Positions 1 through 13,700 of a stretch of DNA of 64,000 nucleotides are shown piece by piece (position 1 is the stretch's first letter; every line of letters begins with the position of its first letter). A program made the position numbers and the translations under genes. This DNA is from Orthonyx spaldingii (Eukaryota; Chordata; Aves; Passeriformes; Orthonychidae). The notes under the pieces are model-generated. The model ran no database searches. It had not been told where the DNA came from and saw only the letters and a list, made by a program, of their open reading frames with translations. The DNA is taken from positions 484,679 through 548,678 of the forward strand of contig VZTJ01001133.1 in the NCBI GenBank assembly GCA_013397795.1. The letters run 5' to 3'.

Positions 1-1935
1 GCCCGGGGCCGCCGCCGTTCGGGGGGGTTCGCGCTCCCGGTGCCTTTATTGGCGCCGCGCGTACCGAGAACTGGGTCAGCGGGGACTTATCGGAGCGGCC
101 CCGCCGAGTCCCTGATCCCTGGGGCTTCCCACGCCGTCCTGGCCGGACGGGCGCTGCTGCTCGGGGCCGGGTCCTCGGACGGAGCGACCTCGGTGCCGGT
201 GCGAGGCCCCGGTGCGGTGCCGTGCGGTGCCCGGGCTCCGGGCAGGCTGCGGGACACGCGGTGGCCGCGTCCTTCCACACAGGCTCCTCTCAGGCGGCAG
301 GTGCTGTGAGACACTCCCTCCCCTCTAGCGGCCCTTTAAAACCTCAGCCCGCGCTCTCTAGCAGCACTCTGCACACCAGCGGTAAGCAAAGCAGTGTACC
401 ACAGAATATTTTACAATTTTTCTATTAGGTTTACTCGGTTTTACCTTTCTCTCCGTGTTTTCACCAGAGCAGTTTCCTTGTGTGATGCTCATTAGGACCT
501 TGCAGAGAGGGACGGTCACAGCCCCAAGTGCCGGGAAGGACCGTGCCCGCTGCCCCATCCAGGTGCTCATGGAATCCCTGCTTTTGGGCAGGGAGGAGGA
601 ACAAAGCTCAGCTATGGGCTGTGGAGTACCTCTGTGTAACACTGCACATCTGGTAATCTCTGGTACCTCCACGGGGTGTAAAACCTGCTCCATAAGTGCT
701 CTTCTCCCTCTTTCTCTAGAGTTTTGTTATCCAGGTTTGGAAGTGAACCCCACAAACCCCCTGCAGCCTTTGTTTTCCCGGTGTGCCTGAATTAAACCGG
801 AGCATTGCCAGCACCACTTCCCTCTGGAAAGCATCCAGAGCACTGAGGAATCGCCTTGGCTTTCACTGTTTTTTATGTAAAAATCTCACATTGCTTTGCT
901 CTCCAAAGGTGCAGTGCAGGGTCCTCTTCTGCTCACGCTGTCCCAGAGTCTGGCTCAGGCACGGGGGGTGTGTGCAGACCAGACAGGCAGATGTGTGGCA
1001 ATAGAGGGGACAGTCAGTGTGACTGTCTGGATGGAAAATTCCTTGTCACACTGCTCAGATGTGACTTTAGGAGCTTTCAGTGCTGAGGACTCTCTTATGC
1101 AAGCAATTCCAGACTTGCCGTCGGTGAGTGCTGTCAGCCCTGTGTTATCTCAGCTGCCTCCCCGTGGAGTTTGTCCCCGCAGCCCTCAGCCCCTCATGGC
1201 CTGGGACCAGCAGGTTCTTCCTCAGCCATGTGCATGTGCTGTGTTGCACAAAATCCCTGCACTCACAGTGCTTTGCTGTGTCACTTTTGTCCCATAAAGC
1301 ACAACCTTCCCAAGGATATCTTGCCTGTTCAAAGCTAAAAATGTCCTTTGGCAGCTTATTCTAACCAAAGTAATTTCCCTGGGTGTTGTTGCCCTTTCCC
1401 TGCCCTGTTAATATTAATTTCAATGCCTGGACTCAGCTCCTGCCTGCTGGGTTTTGCCTTGGCTACTGAGCTTTTTCAGAATGGGGATTTTGAGCATCCA
1501 GTATCCTCCTTCCAAGGTGATGATACTTGCACATGTTTATAAAATCACTACTCAGATGTTTATTTAAGCAATGAAAACTCTGGAACACTGTGATGTCTCT
1601 CATTCAAAGACATTTTCCTCAATTCTAGGATAAATACTTTTCCTCTGTTTTCTACAACTTTCTAGTTTTTGTCCTGTTTGGTATCAGCCACTTTTGCAGT
1701 ATATTTATATAGGGAGCTTTTACTCCGACAATTTCCTTCAGAGCCCTCTCCAGAGGGGAAACTTCTCCATATTTTTCATAATAGTCCAAAAAGCAGGTTT
1801 GGTTTTTTAAAGACCTGTCATTGCTCAAGACTCTGGTTTTGTCTTCTGAAGAAATGTGTTACAAGAGAATAAATTTGTCAGGGACACAGTGTCCCTTCCA
1901 CGGCCGGGGCTGGCTGTTGGAGACGGATCCCTGGC

Positions 1936-1990
1936 TGCTGTGCTGTGCTGTGCTGTGCTGTGCTGTGCTGTGCTGTGCTGTGCTGTGCTG
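1936..1990 (+). repeat. (TGCTG)11 microsatellite
   Basis: Eleven uninterrupted TGCTG pentamers in the inferred intron 1 of ACVR1C. Confidence 0.97.
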
Positions 1991-2699
1991 AGGGGTGGCC
2001 ACTGCTGCCACCCCGGCAGACGCCGGAGGAGGGAGGATGGGAGGCACTCAGCAGCTGCTGGGCTCAGGGCTCTCGGCTGGAAGCTGTTGCTGTCACCATC
2101 CCTGGCTGTGAGTCTCTAGCAGCACAGGTGACTTGGCTGTGACTTGTTGGGTACCCTGTGCTCTGTCCCGAGCAGTGGCACTCGCACAGGCTCCCAGGAC
2201 TGCAGGGAGGGTGGCGAGGCTGCCTGAGGCAGAGGAGAGACTCCTCCTGCTCCATGTAACTGTGCTGCCAGGGGTGTCTGTGCTGCCTGGAGCTTTTAGT
2301 GAATGTGAAATGGTGAGTACCGGACCCCATTCATCTTCTAAGTGTGGTCTATGATTTCTTCATAGAACCTTCACACCTCTCCAGAATTGCCTTTGACATG
2401 ACAGTCCAGTTCCTTAAACTATGCTTGATCCCCTTGCTGTCTGTCCTGAAACTCTTCCTGCTTCTCCTGTGCCTTTTTGAGGTGGGTGACAGCATCTGAT
2501 CCCACATGGCAGAACAGGGCTGGATCTTCTCCTGGTTCCTCCTGATTGTGCTCTCCATGAGCTGAGGAGTTCTCATCAGGCACAGCCCTCTATTCCTGGC
2601 GGGATGGCTGACAGTGTGCTGGTCCCTGCTCGTGCACAGCTGAGGCTGTTTGTTCTTCAGTGTGATGTTACTCTCCCCTGGAGTTTGATCCCTCAGCAT

Positions 2700-2850
2700 G
2701 GGACAGTGATGGAGTCCCCAATCCTGGAGGGATCTGACAGCCATGGGGATGTGGCACTTGGGGACTTGGGTTAGTAGTGGCCTGAGCAGGGATGGAGGAA
2801 CAGTTGGTCTCAGAGGGCTTTTCCAATCCAAACAATTCCGTGATTCTGTG
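2700..2850 (+). mobile_element. CR1 LINE 3' fragment
   Basis: Typical CR1 tail wording: GGATGTGGCACTTGGGGACT, then GGTCTCAGAGGGCTTTTCCA and a degenerate GTGATTCTGTG end. Confidence 0.85.
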
Positions 2851-5800
2851 GTGAAATTTTTTTGCAGTGCTCTGAAGTCAGTCCTTCTTCTGCCTTCAGC
2901 AACCCCCATCACTTTCTTACTGCATCCCCTCTCAGCTGCCAGGAGCACTCAGCCCACGCTGCTGTGGCACAGCCTCGCACAGTGACACTGCTGCTTCTCT
3001 CTGCCTTGGACCTCAGCTGCTGCCAGAGGAGCAGGCTGGCTCTGGTGAGCAGCTGAGTGGCTCTGCCTGGTGGCAGCAGAGTTTCTTTGCTGTGGTCGGT
3101 TCCCAGCAGTTGTGCAGTTGGAGCACAAGGGCTGTGCCAGACCCACACCCACCCTACGGCACCTTTACTGGTCCTGGCTCCATCACCAGCAAGGGGCTGG
3201 ACAATGTGAAACTGCCAGTCTGTAATTATTAGGAGCTCCTTTGAGCCCCTTTGTCCAACAATGAAAATTTTGCCACCTGGGAGCCTGCAGTCAGTCAGGT
3301 CCAGGTATGTGTGCTGTGGTGTGGAAATGTCCCTTCCCAGTGGAGGTGGCCCAGGGACAGCTGTGTCCTGGCACTGAGGTCTGTGCCTGAGGCAGGGGAT
3401 CCAGGCAGTGTGGAGACCCCACAGTCATGGGAGCCCCAGATCTGTTATTTGGAAATAAAATGAAAGTGTATCTAGAAGGGCACAATACAGAATGACGGAA
3501 GATAGAAATGTTCTGGATATTCAGCATTTTCTCCCATCGGGCTGCTTAGATCTTTGCTTTCCAATTTAATTTTGAAATGCTCTGCTGCTAACTATGGTGA
3601 GTAGTGATGGATTATGACTTAGTGGAAGATTAATGCCCTGTTAATGTGTCTGTGCTAAAATGTAGAACCTTGTGTGGTTCATAAGAGAGAGCAGGTCTGG
3701 GCTTTGTTCCTCTGGAGTTTTTAGTTCAATTCTGTTAGCTCCATGGTGTCAGTGGGCTTGTGTTAAATGTTCAATTCTTTCCATTTGATGTTTGAAGTTG
3801 CACTGTGTCTGTCAATGTGTTTATATTATTCGCTGCCCTCATGCAGCTGGTGTTTAAACTCCCGTTCTTCCATCTCTTGTTCACGTGCAGTATCACAGTT
3901 GTTGCTCGGTTATCTAGAGATTCATGTACTTGATGCTGACACTTGATGGCAAAGGGGTGGGAGCACGCAGAACCCATCCTCTTGTGCTGGTTTGTTGGGA
4001 ATCAGGTGCTGGCTCTGTTCTTCCTGCTCTGTAAGCTCATTGCGTGGCATGTCTGCCTGTCCTGTGTGTTTTCTGGCAGTTGCACTGAAAGCTGGAAGGC
4101 AGAAAATGTTGCTTTTTAGGTAAGTCAGGCAGATTATTTTCTTCTCTGAAGACCAAGTCATTCTGCCCTTGATTCATGGTGGGACTCATCCAAGAAGCTG
4201 GTGTGTAGTCTCAGCTCCCATTTCAATAACAGCAGAAAAAATGTCCTTGAAAACCACATATGCCTTAAAAATGCCAAACGCAGGAAACGTCTGCTCCTGG
4301 GGTCTCTGTATCCAACAGTTGCTTTCCTTGTGTGCCAGTGTGTGAATCCTCCCCCGGCCCCTCGGCTGGCTCTCGGTTTCTGCTGTTGTTCACTGGGTCC
4401 TGCTGGGTGCCAGCTGCCCTCGGGGAAGGGAAGGGACCCCTCTGTCCTTCAGGTGTCCGTGGCTGCTGTCCTGCCCGAGGGAGCTGTGTGCCGTGTCCTG
4501 CCCTGCCCAACCCTGGCCCTGCCTCAGCTCTCCAGCCAGTCCTGATGGGACAACCTGCCCGTGGTCCTGCGGGGAGTGATGGGCTTTGAGGAGGGTCAGG
4601 ACAGGTTTGTTAGTGACTGCTGGAGAGTTCTGTGCCCAGAGAACTGGGACCCGTGGGGGCCAGGTTTGGATGTCTGGCATACTCTCTGCAGCCACAGAGT
4701 GTTTCAGTTGTTCACTTTCTCCTAATTTCTCAACCAGAGAATGGAATGTTTTAAGGGAAATGTTGTACTTGAGTAAATAAAGGAGTCATGTTCATTACCA
4801 GATTAAAGAGTGCCTTATTTTGAAAGTTTGGGAGCACATTTTCCTCCTGCCTCTTTGGTCCTTTAACTCCTTGACAGTCACCTTATTCCATCCCCTGGTT
4901 TCCAGGGTGGTGGGAGTCCCGACTTTCGCCCCACCACGGTGCATCACCAGTGCCAGGACATCCTCAGGAACGGGTCTGGGGAGGGAATAGACATTTCTTG
5001 CTGCATATAGGGACTGCAGAATTTCAGTCAATACTTGCGAATTCTCCCTCGTCTTTCATGATATAAAATGGCTCTGTGGGAGGGGAAGCAGTTCAAAGGT
5101 GGTGCTGGCTGAAAAGTGGGAGGAAGACCTTCCATCATTGTGCTGTTATCCCTCTGGTCTGTAAGCTGAGGGCAATGTCTTGCTGGCTCCTCTGGTACAG
5201 CGGCAGAGGCAAATGAGAGCAGAAATGGTCCAGATGTGTAATGTGAAACTTGGGATACATTGCCAGTGGTTGTGGAACTGACATGGACAATTTTTTCCAA
5301 TGGAAGGAGTTGTAGTGAATAACCAGGAGCAGCAGTGAGGCTTTCCTGATGGAGCAGCATGGGTAAGCCGCAAATTCTGGCGAGTGCTGTGTCGCTGAGG
5401 GTGTCAGTAGGGATGGGGATACAGGCTCGGTGCAGCAGGGGTGCTGCACGGTGTCTGTCAGGAGCTCCGTGGGAGGCACAGCGGGGATGTGACACCGGGT
5501 GAGAGCTGGTGGGGTTTGTCACCTCTCCTGCTCAGTGGGACGGGAGTGGGAAAAGCATGGATGTTCCCAAGGGCATGTTCCAATGGGCCCAGGCTCCTCC
5601 CCTGATTCCACAAGAGCTGAGGCAACTGAAGTAGCACAGGTGCAAGAAGCCTGTATTTCTATGGTTATATTCAATCATCTTTCTACTCTGTTAACAAAGA
5701 GTCCTGGATGGACACAAATGCTCTTGAAAACAGGGTCAGGGATTTGCATCTGGTTTGTGATTTCTATCAATTTTTCTGCATGAGAAATCAGCCAGCAACA

Positions 5801-6734
5801 CAGGCAGGTATCTGAGGAATCTGCGGGGCTTCTGCTTTTGTACAATTATATTTAAAAGTGATCTGTACAAGTCTTCTGTGAGGAAAACATCTTTCCCGAA
5901 ACTTCAACTCTGATCTTGTCTCTGAATAGATTCAGCTACAGTTTTCCATTTTTTCCCCTATGTGAGGGCAGCATTTGGTGGTGCAGAGCCCTTGTCACTC
6001 TGGCAATGGCTGTCTCAGTTTGGTCAGGGTGAGGGTACAGAGCCCCTCAACCATCCTCAACTTGCCCCATGTTTGTGGGGTTCAGAGAAACCCCCCTGGA
6101 GTTGCTCAGGATGTGCAGGAACAGTTTTGATCAGCTCTGCTCTCAAGCAATCTGCAAGTGCAGAGTATGGATAAATCTGTCAGTTATCCACTGCCGATGA
6201 TGCAATAAAGATAATTTTCCATTTTATTTTTAGACTGTGAGAAAAGGAGAATAACACTGTAATGACGTGTCTAAAGCCCCGCAGACACTTGCAACAATCT
6301 TAGACTCATTTCCTCAATAATGCTTTTATTTTGCAGTTTTGGTGATGATGTGTCTGTTTTCCCTCTGCTAGATCTCTAATTTATTTGGATCTGATGAGTC
6401 TTGCTCCTGGCAGCAGTTTGGGGACCAGGATAATGTCTTTAAGGAGAGATTCGCCTGTTATGTTGTGTGTGATGGATGGTGCTCGCTCGTGTGCTGAGGG
6501 AGAGCCGAGGGAGCAGCTCCTGGCACAGCCTCAGCCAGGATAAACACGGACATACCGTGCCAAGAAAGTTTGTTGTGGGCCCGAGCTGAAGATAAACACG
6601 ACGAGCTGTTATTTGAGAAGGGCGGCACAGGATGGAGACTGTTGTAGGGAAGCAAAGAGTGTCACAGAAACAGAAATCAGATTCGTGCTGAAGTCTGTCA
6701 GGACTTCTGTGCTCCCATGGGGACTCTGAGATTG

Positions 6735-6828
6735 CAGAATCATGGAAAGGTTTAGGCTAGAAAAATCCTCTCAGACCACTGAGCCCAGCTGTACCCCCAG
6801 CACTGACAAGTCCAGCACTAAACAGTGT
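6735..6828 (-). mobile_element. CR1 LINE 3' fragment
   Basis: Reverse-complement CR1 tail: AGAATCATGGAAAGGTTTAG, followed by the CACTGAGCCCAGCTGTACCC and GTCCAGCACTAAAC segments. Confidence 0.75.
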
Positions 6829-7474
6829 TTTACATTTCAACTCTCTCTTATCCTTAAATAAAAGAAAGTCCCCCTCCCCACCAATTCCAAAAGAAATAGA
6901 AGGATTTATGGCTAAAACTATTCTTCTGAGTAGAGCAGGGTTCACTCTTGCAGTTAGAGCTGACCCAGAACGGGTTGCCTGGACAAGGTGCCTCATCTCA
7001 GGAGCCTTGGGGAGGAGGAGTCTGTCATTCTGCCCGTGTCCATCCTGGGGTGCTGTGTCCTGGTGCCCCCGGCTTGTGCTCTCACCCAGCCAGCTCTGGC
7101 ACAGCTGGAGTGCTGCTGGTGTGGGCAGCTGACTGGGATGGGCAAGGGCTGCCGTGGTTTTGGAGTCAGCAACAGCTTTCAGGGAACTGCTTTTTGGGGC
7201 GATCAGTCTTCTCCACCACACAGGACAGATGATATCTATAAAATTCCCTGAGACCAAGATTTAAAAACTTGTCTTCTGGGGATGTTGGGGACCCGTGTCG
7301 TTGGGGTGTCCTGGGACCGGTTCCCTCCTGCAGCCCAGGGCCCGTTCAGCAGCGCTGGCCCCGGCAGGGCCCTGCGCCAGCGCTCTCATGGGTGCTCGTG
7401 GTCAGCCAGCTGGCACCATGTCCTCGGGGCCTGCCGTGCCAGGGTCCTGCCCAACCGCTGTCCCTGCTTTCCAG

Positions 7475-7705
7475 GCCTACAGTGTGTGTGCCAGCTGTGC
7501 GAGCACACCAACTTCACCTGCCACACGGAGGGCGCCTGCTGGGCCTCGGTCATGCTGACCAACGGGCGCGAGGAGGTGGTCAAGTCCTGCGTGTCCCTGC
7601 CGGAGCTCAACGCCCAGGTCTTCTGCCACAGCTCCAAGAACGTCACCAAGACGGAGTGCTGCTACACCGACTTCTGCAACAACATCACGCTCCGCCTGCC
7701 CCTCG
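7475..7705 (+). CDS. ACVR1C: ACVR1C exon 2: extracellular domain
   Basis: Acceptor TTTCCAG and donor GTGAGT, phase 1 at both ends. Encodes the three-finger Cys-rich domain with the CCYTDFCN signature near its end and sequons NFT, NVT and NIT. Confidence 0.95.
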
Positions 7706-10700
7706 GTGAGTGCCCGCCCGGCCGGCGCACGGCTCCAACGCTCGCGTGACGGCTTGAGGGTGCTCCAGCATTGTGCAGGAACTTGGCTCGAGGGTGCTCC
7801 AGCACTGTGCGGGAACTCGACTGAGGGAGCCGGTCTGTGGGGGCTTTAGAGGCTGTCTGTAAAACACAGCTGGTTTTGTCCCAGCTGGTTTCAGACAGCA
7901 AAATATAAACTGCAGCTCTGTTTGAGGGAGAGGTATCTAAAGGTATCCCAAAAGCTGGCTTCAATGTCCTATGAGCATTAACACTGAGGATGAAGGGAAG
8001 ATGTGCTCTCAGGCCCATGGTGGGATTGTTGGGGTGTTCTGTGCAGGGCTGGGAGCTGGGGTCAGTGATCCTTTAGGTTCCTTCTAACTTAGGATATTCT
8101 GTGATTCTAAGTGTCTGAAGAGAACAGACTTGTGACCTCACAGGTTTTATGGGCTGGAATTTCTTAAGGAAGTTTGTGATTTGAACTGGCATTAGGCTGG
8201 ATGCTGGGAGGGTGATACCCCTGAGTCCACAGGGACTCTCCATGGGGCATGATCAACAGTGCCTGGCAACTGTGAATTGTGAATCCTGAGGAGCCAAGAG
8301 CTGTTAACTGGGGCCTCGTGAGGGAGTGATGGAGCCCCTGCCCTGGCTGAGTCCTTACAGCCTCCAAGATGGAAAACACCTGCTTGAGGCAGCTCAGCTG
8401 AGTATCTGGACTGTGCGTACAGGTGGTTGTATGTGCTGGCTGTGAATGTGGGACATGCACCCCGTGTTTTCGGGCAGGGGAGGGTCTGAGCTGGCGGCGA
8501 GGTTTGACCCCCGGCACTGAGGAGTTGCTGTCCTCACTGTCCTTGGCCAGTGTGTGTCACCCAGTGCCGCGTGTGTGTGACAGGGACTGGGAGCAGTGAC
8601 TGCAGGGTCTGTCTGTGCAGCTCTGCGCCAGGAGCCAGGGCTCTGCAGGGCTCCATCACGCTCCAGAAGTGAAGGGTCCTCTCTCATGGGGGCCATACCT
8701 CACATAGGGTCTTCTCGGGGGCAGGAGGGGTGGAGGACCCCAAGCCACTGCTGGGGACCTCTTTGACTGATGCAGGTTGAGCAATCTGAGCCTTGGCTGG
8801 CTGTGGCTGACGTGAGCAGCCTGAGGCAGCTGGTCTGTGGTGTCAGGTCGGTGCCTCGGAGTCTTGCTCAGCAGGCATGAGAAGCTGTGAGATTCCTGGT
8901 CCTAATGAGAGGGGGGCAAAAGGTTGGCACTTCCAGGAGCACTGTGTATTACCCAGCTGGTGCAGTGCGTGAGTCTGCCAGGCTCAAAGTTGTGTAATGA
9001 AGTTGATTTGGTGTTTTCTAAAAATAAATATTTATACTATTTTTAGTGTAATTTTAGTTTAATTTTTTGACTCTTCTTTCCAAGATTTGTTTTTATTCCA
9101 GGCTTTTTTAAAAAAGGTGTAAAATATACTATTTTATCAGATAATACCTTTTCATATACTTACACCAGCAAGATATGTTACAGGTAAGAAAGATGCAAAT
9201 TAATACACAATTTACAATTATAACTTGAATTTAAGGTGCTATCATGTAGTTCTTAATGGAATTTGAAACGCTGTTGCTGGGCAGACCACGGGGGAGCTGC
9301 AGTGGGAGCCTTGGGCACTGTCACCTCCTGGTGAACCCTGGTACCCAACCTCACCTGTGCTGTGCGGCAGGAATAAGGATTATTGAAATGTTTTTCTTTC
9401 AGTTGACCACAGAAGGGACACATTAATTGTGGTCACACTCTAGAAATAAAGTGCCATGGTGGTTTTTCCAAGTTGGGAAGAAAGCTGTTATTTCTAGAGG
9501 AGTGGCAGAGGCACATCTGTTGTCCCAGCACATGAACTGGGACTTGCAAAACCTCTAGTTTCATATTTCAGTACCCCAAAAAATGACTGAATTCTTACCC
9601 TGAGCCCTTTGCTCTAAAGATTCAGGGGAACTCGTGTCAGTTGGAATTGTAGCGGTGCCAATGTGGTTTCTGTGCTGGCCTTTTCCAACAGCCCCTTCTC
9701 ACATAATTCCAGTTGTTGGGAAGCTGCGTGGAGACAGTTCCGGGGCCAGCCCCTTGTCTTACACATTTGACAAGTGCACTTGGTACAGACACCTTGGTAT
9801 GGAGGGTCTATTGTGCTTTATCTGCATCATCTATCTCCATCTATATACTTCTATCTAACTATAACTATCTCTGCCTCTCTATTTCTATGTCTATATTTTC
9901 TATATCAATCTCCTCATATATATATATATACATCCCCCTCAATGGTGAGTGGGGTCTGTAGTCATGGTGGAAGCTGAAGAAATTTAATTTTAGACTCTAG
10001 CCTAAACTGTATTTTTGAAATGGTTTTAAAGTACTCTGTATAGCTGACTAGAGCCTCCCCATTAATAGGATGCAATAGATTTTCTTACTACATTGGAAAG
10101 AATATGTGATTTTGCCCCCTGAGTAGCCTAGGAACACACACAGTTCAGAGTTTTTGGAAGCCTTATAGTGGAAGCTCTACAGTGTCAAAAGCAAAAGCTA
10201 TGTGTGAGAATGTCTTTTCCATTGGAGGGAAAAAATAATTTCTTTTTTTTGCTGCCTGTAAGTACTATTCTGTTTACATAAGTTGGACCATAACTGGACC
10301 ACATTGTGAAACTGCTGAGTACTGCCAGATGTGCTGCTTTTGTTTCACACATGGCAACATGCCTCAGCTTCTATTCTTGGTTAGTCAGTCAATGAATAGC
10401 ACACTTGAAATTGGATTGCAAAATGTTGTGATTAATGGTGGTGTTTTGCTGGTTTTGTGTGGTCATGAGGGATTGTCTGATTTCCCCAAGAGCCCGACCT
10501 TTCCCGGCTGCTGTGGCTGTGCCCAGGCTGATGGTTTGTGCTGGGCAGAGGGTGTGGGGTGTGTCTGTGGTGTTTGGTTTGAGCTGTGGGGAGCCCTGCG
10601 ACCCCTGAGGGCTCCTGGCCGTGGGGCACAGTTTGTATCAGCACAGAACCGTGGAACAGGCAGTGAGAGGGCTGTAACAGCACTGGATCTGTGGAGTTCT

Positions 10701-13700
10701 CTCCCTCCCATATGGCATTTTGGGAGCCAGGCTGGAGGGACTGGCAGGTCCAGCGGGCAGACAGGGACAGTAAGTGTTACATCCCATGATGTATTGTGTC
10801 CTTGGCAAGCCTGTTTTTTCTTCTATTTGGAGTACTGCTGGAGCTACTTCCCAATTCCAAGAGAACCTGAGAAGATTTCTGTACATATGGAGGAATGTAT
10901 ATAATTTTAAGGTAAAAAGAAAGCCAAGAGTTACCTCTCACTCTTCTTTGCCTGTGCGGGTTTGTCACCTGAAGCACCCAGACTGCAAGGAAACAGGCTT
11001 GAGGGTAAAGAAAAAGAGAAGTGGGAATTTTTGAGATGTTTCATCTGGAAAGAGTGCTACCCTAGAGTGGAGGAAGCTGCAAAAAGGAGGGAAGAGGAGG
11101 AAGGAGCTGGAAGGACTGGGAGGGATGCAGGACAGCAGTGGCCACATGCTGTGAGAAGGGGCTGCTGCAGAGCCCATGCCGAGGAGGTGGAAGGGCTCTC
11201 CAGCAGAAGGTGGCACGGACTGTGGCCAAGGCTCCCTGCAGGAGCCACAGGCACCGGATATGTCTGCAGGCTCTGTCCCACTGCTGGTGTTTGATGTCCA
11301 GCACCCACAGCTCCTGCTGGAGCTGACAGCCGTGCTGCCAGGGGCAGGGGTTTTCCCGTGGGGATGCAGGGCACTGGCTGGCAGCAGGGACTATCGCTGC
11401 TCCGGGCCAGGGCACTGAGCCTGTGGGCCAGGCTCTGAGGATGCCCTTCCCAGTCCCTTCCCACCAGCTCAGTTCTTGCTGTTCAAAGCTTTCTGATGAT
11501 TTTCCTTTTGTCACTGTTTGCAGTGGCCTAAGAACAATAAACTTGTGTTTTGTTCATTTCGTGTTACGCTGTTTTCAGCAGTTGGTGGGAAGCACTGACG
11601 TGGTGTGGTCAGCGTCTGGTGTGTGTGTCTTCACCAGCCCCTGCCGGGATGAATGAACCTCACTCCCACCTGGAATGAGCCTGATGAGCCAGCCCTGCAG
11701 GGAGGATGCTGCTTTGGATGACGCAGGAGAAGTGCTGAGCAGCCAGGGAACAGCTCATGCCCTGCACTCCATCCCCGCAGTGAGCCCCGGCCCCCGGCGG
11801 CAAAGAGCCCGTCCCGCTGCCCTGCACAGCCTCAGGGGTGGCAGGGCTGGCTCGGCGAGGCACCACAGCTCCCAGGGTAGGGGATCTCTCCATGCTCTAC
11901 TTCATCCCTGTTTCAGGGAAACCTCAGCCCCTGTGGAAACAGAATGAAAAATGTTTAGGAGATCCCACGTCAGTTAACAAGCAGCAGTTCCAAGGAGGAA
12001 TCCTGCTCATAAATCCTCTTACAAACCTCTCGGGTCACCCCTGCAGCATCCTCTTGAAGTCATTAAAGGAAAAACCTGTGAACAAAATGTACCAGCTTTG
12101 TGTCCGGGAGGGTTGGAGTTGTGCTGGTGAACAGACATGTAGTATTGACTGGAGGGAGGTAGCAGTGGATGCTGAGGCCGTTGGCTGCTGTTTTTGAGGC
12201 CCCATGTCACTTTGGTCACTCTCAAACTCCAGGTTATGGTGTGCACGTGGCCCAGCCTTTCCCTGAAGGGAAGGAGTGACTTTGTATGGGGTGGAGTTCA
12301 TGATTCTTACATCTGCAGCCCTCAGATCCCATTCCTACTCATGGTTCTGAGTGGTGAGGGCTTCTAAATGTTGTTGATTTTTTTGTTTGTTTGCTTTTGT
12401 TTGTTTTGGGTTTTTTTTTTTTTGGTTGGTTTTTTTTTTTTTTTAATATTTCCAGTTTGTTTTATGTGGGGGGGGAAGTGCCGATCGATTTTCCAAAAAA
12501 ACTTATTTAAAATTCTGGGGACATTAAGGGAATCATGTGTGTGTTCATGTGCAAATGAATCGCTCAGCAGTGTCCTCCTAGAGCTTCTCGGCACAGAGCT
12601 TCTTGGGCGGCGATCAGAATGCTGACCTGGACCAAGCTTCCTGCGCCAAGGCGTGCGGGGGAAAGACGGCGTCACTCACAGGAACGGGGTCTGTTCTGTC
12701 TCCCGCTCAGGACAGCTGTGGGCAAGGCTCGAACCTTAGCGTGCCATGCTGTGCAGCGCTCGGCGCGCGTCCTTGTCCCAGCGCCGCTCTCCCCTGTCTC
12801 CCACAGCGCCGGGGGCCGCGGGCGGAGCGGGGCCGCGCTCGCTGCTGCTGGCGGCGGCGGTGGCGGTGCCGCTGTGCGCGGCGCTGCTGGCGGCGCTGCT
12901 GGCGGCCCGCACGGCCCGGGGCTGGCGCTGCCGTGCCCGCGGGGCCAAGCCGCCCAACGTGGAGGAGCCGCTCTCCGAGGGCAACCTGGTGAGCTCCGGC
13001 AAGACGCTGAAGGATCTCATCTACGACATGACGACCTCCGGCTCCGGCTCCGGTACGTGGGGTGCCCTCCCGCCACCGCGGGTTTTGTGCCGCCGCATGT
13101 GGCCACCGCTCACAGCGGCCACGCGGCTTTGGGGCTCTTCCTCTGTCAAACTGAAAAAATTCCGTTCTTTGTTGGAATGGAGGAGTTAAAAAAGTGAACT
13201 CAGAAATCAGAATCCAGTGTGAAACCTAGCACTGATGGCTGATAATGAAAGGTACTAAACTCACCTGAGTGGGTCATGATGCTGCTTCTGAAATTTTTTG
13301 TGTTTCATAGCAGAATAATGTTCCTCCAAATTCTTGTTTTGAGCAGAACATCCATCTTTTTAACATTTTTCCCATTTCTGATATCTTGCCTACTGTGATG
13401 CCTCCATTGCTATTAAGAACTTGTTAAATCAAAGAAACGTAAAAATGAGGTGGGAATTCACAAATTCTAGCTCATTTGGCCAGTGGCATGTCTGGGATGT
13501 ATAGCCCATCTTTCCCTAACTAGAACTTTTATTGAAAAGTATGTTAACTCTGCTTGCTTTTATTTATTAGTAAAAAATGTACAAATGGTGCCTAATTTAA
13601 TTTATTTCCATGAGCTGCATACCTCTGAGGATTAAGTTGTTGTTCTTCCCTAATGCTTTTTCACAGCTCTAATGAGAAGACTTCGGCTTTATTTATGCTG

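Larger units (their letters stand above)
1..7474. other. CpG-rich start, then inferred ACVR1C intron 1
   Basis: Positions 1-310 are very GC- and CpG-rich, as at a promoter or first exon, but no signal-peptide exon can be read. The rest has no coding exon I recognise. It holds a pentanucleotide array (1936-1990), CR1 pieces (about 2700-2850, 6735-6828) and unremarkable intronic sequence. The acceptor of exon 2 ends it at 7474. Confidence 0.6.
7706..12806. other. ACVR1C: ACVR1C intron 2
   Basis: No further exon seen. Contains a CR1 tail (8030-8109), an AT-rich block (about 9000-9250), a TCTA/TA low-complexity stretch (about 9823-9931), a purine-rich stretch near 11030-11110 and T-homopolymers (about 12375-12446). 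Confidence 0.85.

Noticed and set aside
40..309. 89-residue open frame as ACVR1C exon 1
   Set aside because: No signal peptide like that of ALK7, no donor in phase 1 at its end; GC-rich sequence opens frames on both strands.
2349..2948. 199-residue minus-strand open frame
   Set aside because: Overlaps a CR1 tail, no recognised domain, no coding-like neighbours; a chance frame.
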